A DNA stretch of 64,000 nucleotides, from assembly GCF_003573695.1 (NCBI RefSeq), contig NC_039361.1, positions 90,476,149 to 90,540,148 on the forward strand, read 5' to 3'. Source of the stretch: Papaver somniferum. Taxonomy: Eukaryota; Streptophyta; Magnoliopsida; Ranunculales; Papaveraceae. A program made the position numbers and the translations under genes. The notes beneath the pieces are model-generated. The model made no database searches. It saw only the letters and a program-made list of their open reading frames with translations, and was not told the origin of the DNA. Below are positions 59,185 to 64,000 of this stretch, in pieces; position 1 is the first letter of the stretch; each line of letters starts with the position of its first letter.

Positions 59185-59192
59185 TATAAATA
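59185..59192 (+). promoter_or_regulatory. TATA box in Tat-C 3' LTR
   Basis: tataaata about 390 bases before the LTR end; mutated in the 5' LTR. Confidence 0.5.
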
Positions 59193-61280
59193 AGTCCAAA
59201 TCGAGGACAACAGATCATTATCATCATTCGTCAACAACTTTATTAAAACTTTTTCACAGAACTCAACTTCAGCAGTTCATCAATTTGCAGAAACCTTCAG
59301 CACATCCACAATCCTTGATCATCATTGATCCCACACAATTCTCATCTTCCCTCCTAAAGATCAACCTATCTCCCTCTTTGCGACCGAATTGACTCTGGAA
59401 CGGCCATTGACTTGGTTTAGGCCGGAGTCCTACAGATTGATCTCTCGAATCTAAACACTCCCTTTGCAGGCATTTATGTGAGGTTCAGCAGTTTGCTCGG
59501 TCGAGGAGTCTCGTCCGCACGCTCGACTCTTCACTTTCCTAAAAAACCAGCAAACCGTTTTTCCCCATCTACAGTAATGATATGTTACTCCCCCTTAGTC
59601 TATGCTTTTACTCTTTCGTTATATAAACGTTTAAGCACCAATGTCCTTTCCCTTAGTGATACCAATCAATATAAATCAATGCCAGTATCACTTTTTTACT
59701 CCGTATATTTCTCCCCCTTTTTGTCACAAAATGACAAATAAACGAAAAAAATAAAGGACAAACCGAAAAGAATCTTACAAATCTCAAAAGACTTGCAACC
59801 TATAGAGTTAAGCATGAGGGTTCCACAAACTATTTTTGATAACCAATATCAAAACCGAAACTACAAAGTAATTTCATTTTGATATGTTACCAAGGAAACA
59901 ATTGTCCGAAACAATTTTCCCTACTAGTTTAGCAAACCAAAAATCAACTAAGCACCTTAGTTCCTTTGTTAAACCGATTGTACAAATACAATCGCTTTAT
60001 ACGATAAGACCAAAATAAAGATAACCCTATTTTTCTCATCGGGTTCTAATTATCCATATAACTTAGTGTTGATGGTGGTTTTTAGATTAGGGTTAAAACT
60101 GTAAAACCTTGCATCTGATGTGACGTCACTCTGTAAGGAAACGGAGCCATGAGTGTCAACCTCTCTACTGGCATACTTATTGAGCCGTTCATTATACTTA
60201 CATGAAATTTATCCAGATTGGCGCATGTAGCAACCATCCCAAATGTTCTGTAAATTTCGGCGCCTTGCCTATATTCACTTAATATAAGTTTCTTTGAATG
60301 CTTTCTATGCTATGTTCCTCGGCTGAACCCTTAATGTTGATATGGCATGACAATTTGTGTTCACTCGCAGCAGAATAGCACGAATTCCAAACATCAAAGA
60401 TAAGGTTTTTGCATAAAGTATTCAATCAGAAAGCATGCTGCTCTCTGGCAACGAATTTAAAGAACTCTGTGTAAACACATAGAATTCAATCAATTACTTT
60501 TGCGCCTTGCGCAGTATACCAGACCTTGCTTGTCGAAAGTAAGCCTAGGCAAACTAGATAATTAATCCTCCATGGATTAGTAGGTGCAAAGTCTTGCCCA
60601 GAATCAGAAAACAAGGAACTGCAACAGCAAAGGGAGGTGTGGCCATGCCTTAGGCCAACTTGCGCCACTTGCCATTGGCCACGCCCCATCCTAAACCGGT
60701 CTTATTTCCCTCGACCAATCAGGTCGCCTCATACTAGCCACGCGCACTTAAGTTGTGGTTGGGACCTTACTTGCCGGCCCCACTTCCCATCGGCCAATCA
60801 GGTTGCTCTAAAGCCGCCACACTCACACTAGAAGTGTGGTCACACCCATGCTTGGCCGTCCCCTCTCCTTCATACCGACACTTTAAAATGCGCCACGAGC
60901 ACTAGAGGTGTAGCCGCGCCTTATGTTTGGCCGGTCCCTTTTCTTGACCAATCAAGTCACTCTAAACTCGCCACTATACATTAAAGGCCAAACGCACCCT
61001 GCCGCGCCACCATACTAACTGGAAACCCAAACGCGCTCTCTCACAACAACATTGGCATGCCACCCTGCCGCAGTAACATGACAACATGCCACTCTGCCGC
61101 AGTAACATGCCAATGTGCCACAAATGACACCACTACGCGCTAATCCACTTTCTGTTCGTGGACAATTCCATAACGGACTCCAATTAGGATTTCATGATCA
61201 AAACAAGACTTTTGCTTCAGTCGCATTAGCCGAAACCCTAATTATGGTCATAGTCCACAACATGCCACGAGCCAATTTAG

Positions 61281-61730
61281 CCTTGGACACGCCGCTAAGC
61301 CCTAACTTTGGCCACAACGCCAAATCCTAGCCTTGGACACGCCGCCAAGCCTTAACTTTGGCCACGACGCCAAATCCTAGCCTTGGCCACGGCGCCAAGC
61401 CCTAACTTTGGCCACGGCACCATATCCTAGCCTTGGCCACGCCGCCAAGCCCTAACTTTTTCCACGACGCCAAATCCTAGCCTTGGCCACGCCGCCAAGC
61501 CCTAACTTTGTCTACGGCGCCAAATCCTAGCCTTGGCCACGCCGCCAATCCCTAACTTTTGCCACGGGGCGCCAAATCCTAGCCTAGGCCACACCTTCAA
61601 GCCCTAAATGTGGCCACAACGCCAAATTCTAGCCTTGGCCACGCCGCCAAGCCCTAACTTTGGCCACGGCGCCAAATCCTAGCCTTGGCCACGCCGCCAA
61701 GACCTAACTTTGTCCACGATGCTATGCCGC
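61281..61730. repeat. 50-base minisatellite, about nine copies
   Basis: Unit ccttggccacgccgccaagc, then cctaactttggccacggcgc, then caaatcctag; period 50 for most copies, 52 for the one at 61531. GC-rich and rich in gcc/ggc. Lies inside the solo LTR. Confidence 0.95.
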
Positions 61731-62729
61731 AGTCATGCCGCACGTGCTAAATAGAGTTGTGATGCGCCAAATCCTAATTTATCTAAAAGTTTCCATGCCA
61801 ACTGAGTCCAGTGACTCTCCTAAGGCCTCAAGATTAACTTATCAACAGGGCCAATATTTCCGGAGCCATATTCGAGTCTAACACCAATATGCCAAAACAG
61901 CTGCCACGGCTGCGCCACTGGCATGCCGCTATACCATGGCTCCGCCAGGCGTCACTTCGCTATGCAAACAAGATGCGGCCATAATCAATGGCCATCCTTC
62001 CTCATGAGATGCAAACTCGGCCATACAAGTTCTCCACCGAACTGACAGACTTGTGGAAATTTTCAGGTGACCAGCTGCCTAAATATAGTGGTCATGGCTA
62101 CGCCAGGTGCCACTTGCACCACCGTTCCACTGGCATGCACGAGCCATGCCAGCCATGCCACATTGCCACCGGATTACACCAAAACAACACTGCGCCATTA
62201 CCAGGCACCAACACAAGGTAGCCATAATCAACGACTACCCTCCTTCATGAGATGCGATCTCAGCCATCGAAGTTCGTCACCGAACTGACAAACCTGTGGC
62301 AAGTTTTAGGCGACCAGCCAAAACGAGCCTAATAGCATTACATGTTATTTTCCTGCGGTAAGTCCCTTGACTTTGACTTGCCACACGTAGCAAAGTGCTA
62401 CATGTTTTCCACGAAAACACTCGAGACATCAAACATGTCACAAACTGGGGGATACTCATCAGGTTATTGGTCTGGCGGTTTACAACGTGCGGCGTGCAAT
62501 GCGCCCGTTACAAGAAAGTGTCATGAAGCGGAACAATTAGTGGTGGTGAAAATTAACGGTATAAATGAATTCACTTCCTTCATCATGGAAGCATTATGTC
62601 TGACGGTTACACGAATTCACTTCCTTTATCATGGAAGCATAATGTCTTACGGTTACACGTTACTCTATTTTTCCACCACTCAATCGTTTCCACTTCCTAC
62701 GAAACCAGGGGACGTTTCAATATGACTTG

Positions 62730-62737
62730 TATAAATA
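62730..62737 (+). promoter_or_regulatory. TATA box in the solo LTR
   Basis: tataaata within cttgtataaatagacttcac, 370 bases before the LTR end; well preserved, so the solo LTR could still act as a promoter facing right. Confidence 0.5.
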
Positions 62738-63616
62738 GACTTCACCTATTTCCACCAAAGAATACGTTTTTGGTCGGCAACACACAGTATCTAGAAATCA
62801 CCTGGTAGTTTTCCATTCTGCTAGCCAGTTCTACTTTCAGATACAAGTCATAAACAACCACACCGTCAGAATTAACGATTCTGGTCTCAACAATCTCTTC
62901 GCTTCCCTCCCTGAGACCAACCCTTCTCCTTCACTTTGTGACCGAAGCAAGCCTGGAACGACCATTTCTTGGTATAGGCCAGGATTATATAAATTGATCT
63001 CTCAAATCAAAAGTACTCCCGTGCAGTACATTGTTTAGGGTCTAGATTCGTTTCTCATCCACATACACGAATTTACCAAAATCGGCAGAAGCAGTTTTCA
63101 CCCACAAACACTTAGACCTTTCACTTTTAAACAAGACAAGTACTAGGTTAGTTAACTAGCATTTCTTGTTAAGGCATTCAATTAGACTTGAATAACCAAA
63201 ACCTCCACTTTGATAAGTCTAACTAAAATCATAATTAACTTAGTTTCCCTTATCCGGAATCAAATTGGACTAAAAAACTCATCACATAAACCTTTTCTTT
63301 TGTTAATCCATAATTAATTCATACAAACCAAATAAATCAACTTGCATAATTATTCACCTCAACCAGAAGCAATTGAAACAACATAGACATTAAAGCACCT
63401 CAACATAGACAGTAAGCCTAAACAATTGATACCACACAATAAAGAAAGATAACAATAGTTTTTCTTAACCGGAAACAATTGAATCACACACATATCCGTA
63501 CACAAATAGTGGAACAAAACATCAATTGTACCGAAATTTTGTTAAGAAAAAGCAATAAATATATGAAGTAAAATCAGGTTTTTCTTAAACAGGAAAACGA
63601 TTTATTTAAACACTGC

Positions 63617-64000
63617 TCGGTTGAACTCGCATGCGTTGCTATCTCAAGCATGTTTGTCAATGTTAGTGATCAAAATTATAAGTCTTGATTTCTAGTCTAC
63701 TTATAGCTAAGTCTCGGACTAGGATAGAAAGTATGGTTGATCTCAAAACTCCATGGCGATCATCATACAAAGATGAAGAACTACTCAAGGAACCGGTGGA
63801 ACCTCATCGACTAAAAGGTATGTGGAGACTTGAACTTATCTATCACTCAAAAGTCTATCTAGTCTATCTCTTATCTTGAGACAAAAGTCGTTTTGCTATA
63901 TAGACTTTGATTACACACATTTGCTATTTCGAGCCGAGTTTATCTCGCTTATCTATTTCTCGAAATATGTGTTGGTAAGCTTTCGCTTTGGCCAAGTTCA
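63617..64000 (+). repeat. Start of a copia-like LTR running off the right edge
   Basis: Begins tgctcggttgaactcgcatg, which resembles the S1/S2 LTR start (ctcggttgaacccaccaagcg) with diverged text after it. Its 63860-64000 part is the reverse complement of 42515-42645. The plus-strand ORF at 63685-63879 is a chance reading in the LTR. Confidence 0.5.

Larger units (their letters stand above)
47633..59573 (+). mobile_element. Tat-C: Tat/Ogre-like Ty3/gypsy element, heavily decayed
   Basis: Plus-strand element with an LTR end (47633-49759), an arginine-type primer-binding site, gag and protease remnants, a region with minus-strand exon remnants, a polypurine tract and a full 3' LTR (56240-59573). 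The left LTR lacks its first 1.4 kb. Tat assignment rests on the tRNA-Arg primer site, long LTRs and gag motifs. RT is not recognisable. Probable target base stretch gtaat follows at 59574-59578; its partner is lost with the LTR start. Confidence 0.72.
56240..59573 (+). repeat. 3' LTR of Tat-C (3.33 kb)
   Basis: Start agtttatggtggattttca lines up with the solo LTR start tgttgatggtggtttttag, so the TG end is mutated to AG; it ends ccccatctaca. Includes 110-base units with the cgccttcagga motif, about 66-base tcatggtcgaatccacgg units (56735-56990), GC-rich boxes (57205-57262, 57408-57465) and palindromic sub-repeats. Confidence 0.78.
60067..63110 (+). repeat. Solo LTR of a Tat-like family (3.04 kb)
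   Basis: TG...CA ends (tgttgatggtgg, cccacaaaca) with an exact 5-base target duplication cttag at 60062-60066 and 63111-63115. There is no internal region, primer-binding site or second LTR, so it is a recombination remnant. Its end (accaacccttctcc, tttgtgaccgaa, tggaacgaccatt, ggtataggcc) parallels the end of the Tat-C LTR but is a separate family. ORFs inside are chance readings. Confidence 0.88.
59574..63605 (-). mobile_element. Sirevirus-like fragment S3, split by a solo LTR
   Basis: 59574-60066 and 63111-63605 together match 45690-46690 of S2 on the same strand, with two polypurine tracts near 59590 and 59710. The two halves rejoin exactly when the solo LTR and one cttag are removed. 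No gene. Confidence 0.75.

Noticed and set aside
60637..60831. Proline-rich ORF in the solo LTR
   Set aside because: It arises from the GC-rich ggccacgcc repeats and has no conservation evidence.
1..64000. tRNA, rRNA or ordinary host protein genes
   Set aside because: I scanned for tRNA-like and conserved protein signals on both strands; tRNA-like text occurs only as primer-binding sites, and every protein motif belongs to a transposable element or the element-borne PMD gene. A small non-coding RNA could be missed by eye.

Overview
This window looks like repeat-dense intergenic chromatin of a flowering plant (probably a eudicot). I found no host gene, rRNA, tRNA or CRISPR array. Almost every base can be assigned to LTR retrotransposons or a LINE. 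The clues are long LTRs with TG...CA ends and 5-bp target duplications, primer-binding sites matching plant tRNA 3' ends, polypurine tracts, plant-type gag and pol proteins, and AT-rich untranslated stretches. All coding sequences carry stops or frameshifts, so this is a graveyard of nested, mostly old insertions.

Layout, left to right. (1) 1-6253: minus-strand, non-autonomous Sirevirus-like element S1 with a 2.8-kb 5' LTR, a methionine-type primer-binding site and two unrecognised coiled-coil ORFs in place of gag-pol. (2) 6259-8304: piece of a long Tat/Ogre-type gypsy LTR (Tat-A). (3) 8305-18709: Athila-like gypsy element A on the plus strand, with recognisable gag, protease, RT, RNase H and integrase, and with two terminal LTRs of different families. 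(4) 18710-23045: minus-strand LINE with ORF1 and ORF2, cut at its 3' end by the LTR of A. (5) 23046-26894: Tat-B, a plus-strand gypsy fragment whose pol end is followed by an antisense, multi-exon gene of the plant mobile domain (PMD) type. (6) 26895-42180: Athila-like element B, which broke the PMD exon and has lost RT and RNase H. It contains (7) element C at 33111-40733, minus strand, a gag-protease-only relative with target duplication ATCGA. (8) 42186-42639: a mosaic of short LTR pieces, one an inverted copy of element B LTR sequence. (9) 42640-47632: the 3' half of a second Sirevirus (S2) with multiple polypurine tracts. (10) 47633-59573: Tat-C, with 3.3-kb LTRs, an arginine-type primer-binding site, decayed gag and protease, and a decayed second copy of the antisense gene. 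(11) 59574-63605: a third Sirevirus piece (S3) split by a clean 3.0-kb solo LTR (target duplication CTTAG) that carries a 50-bp minisatellite. (12) 63617-64000: start of another LTR running off the window.

The most interesting object is the antisense gene in Tat-B. Four introns can be placed by eye with GT...AG borders, every flanking exon is a whole number of codons, and the reading frame runs straight across each junction. Tat-C keeps one of these exons with both splice borders in place. This points to a spliced cellular-type gene carried on the opposite strand of a gypsy retrotransposon, between pol and the 3' LTR. All calls were made by reading the sequence without database searches; lineage names rest on motif recognition.
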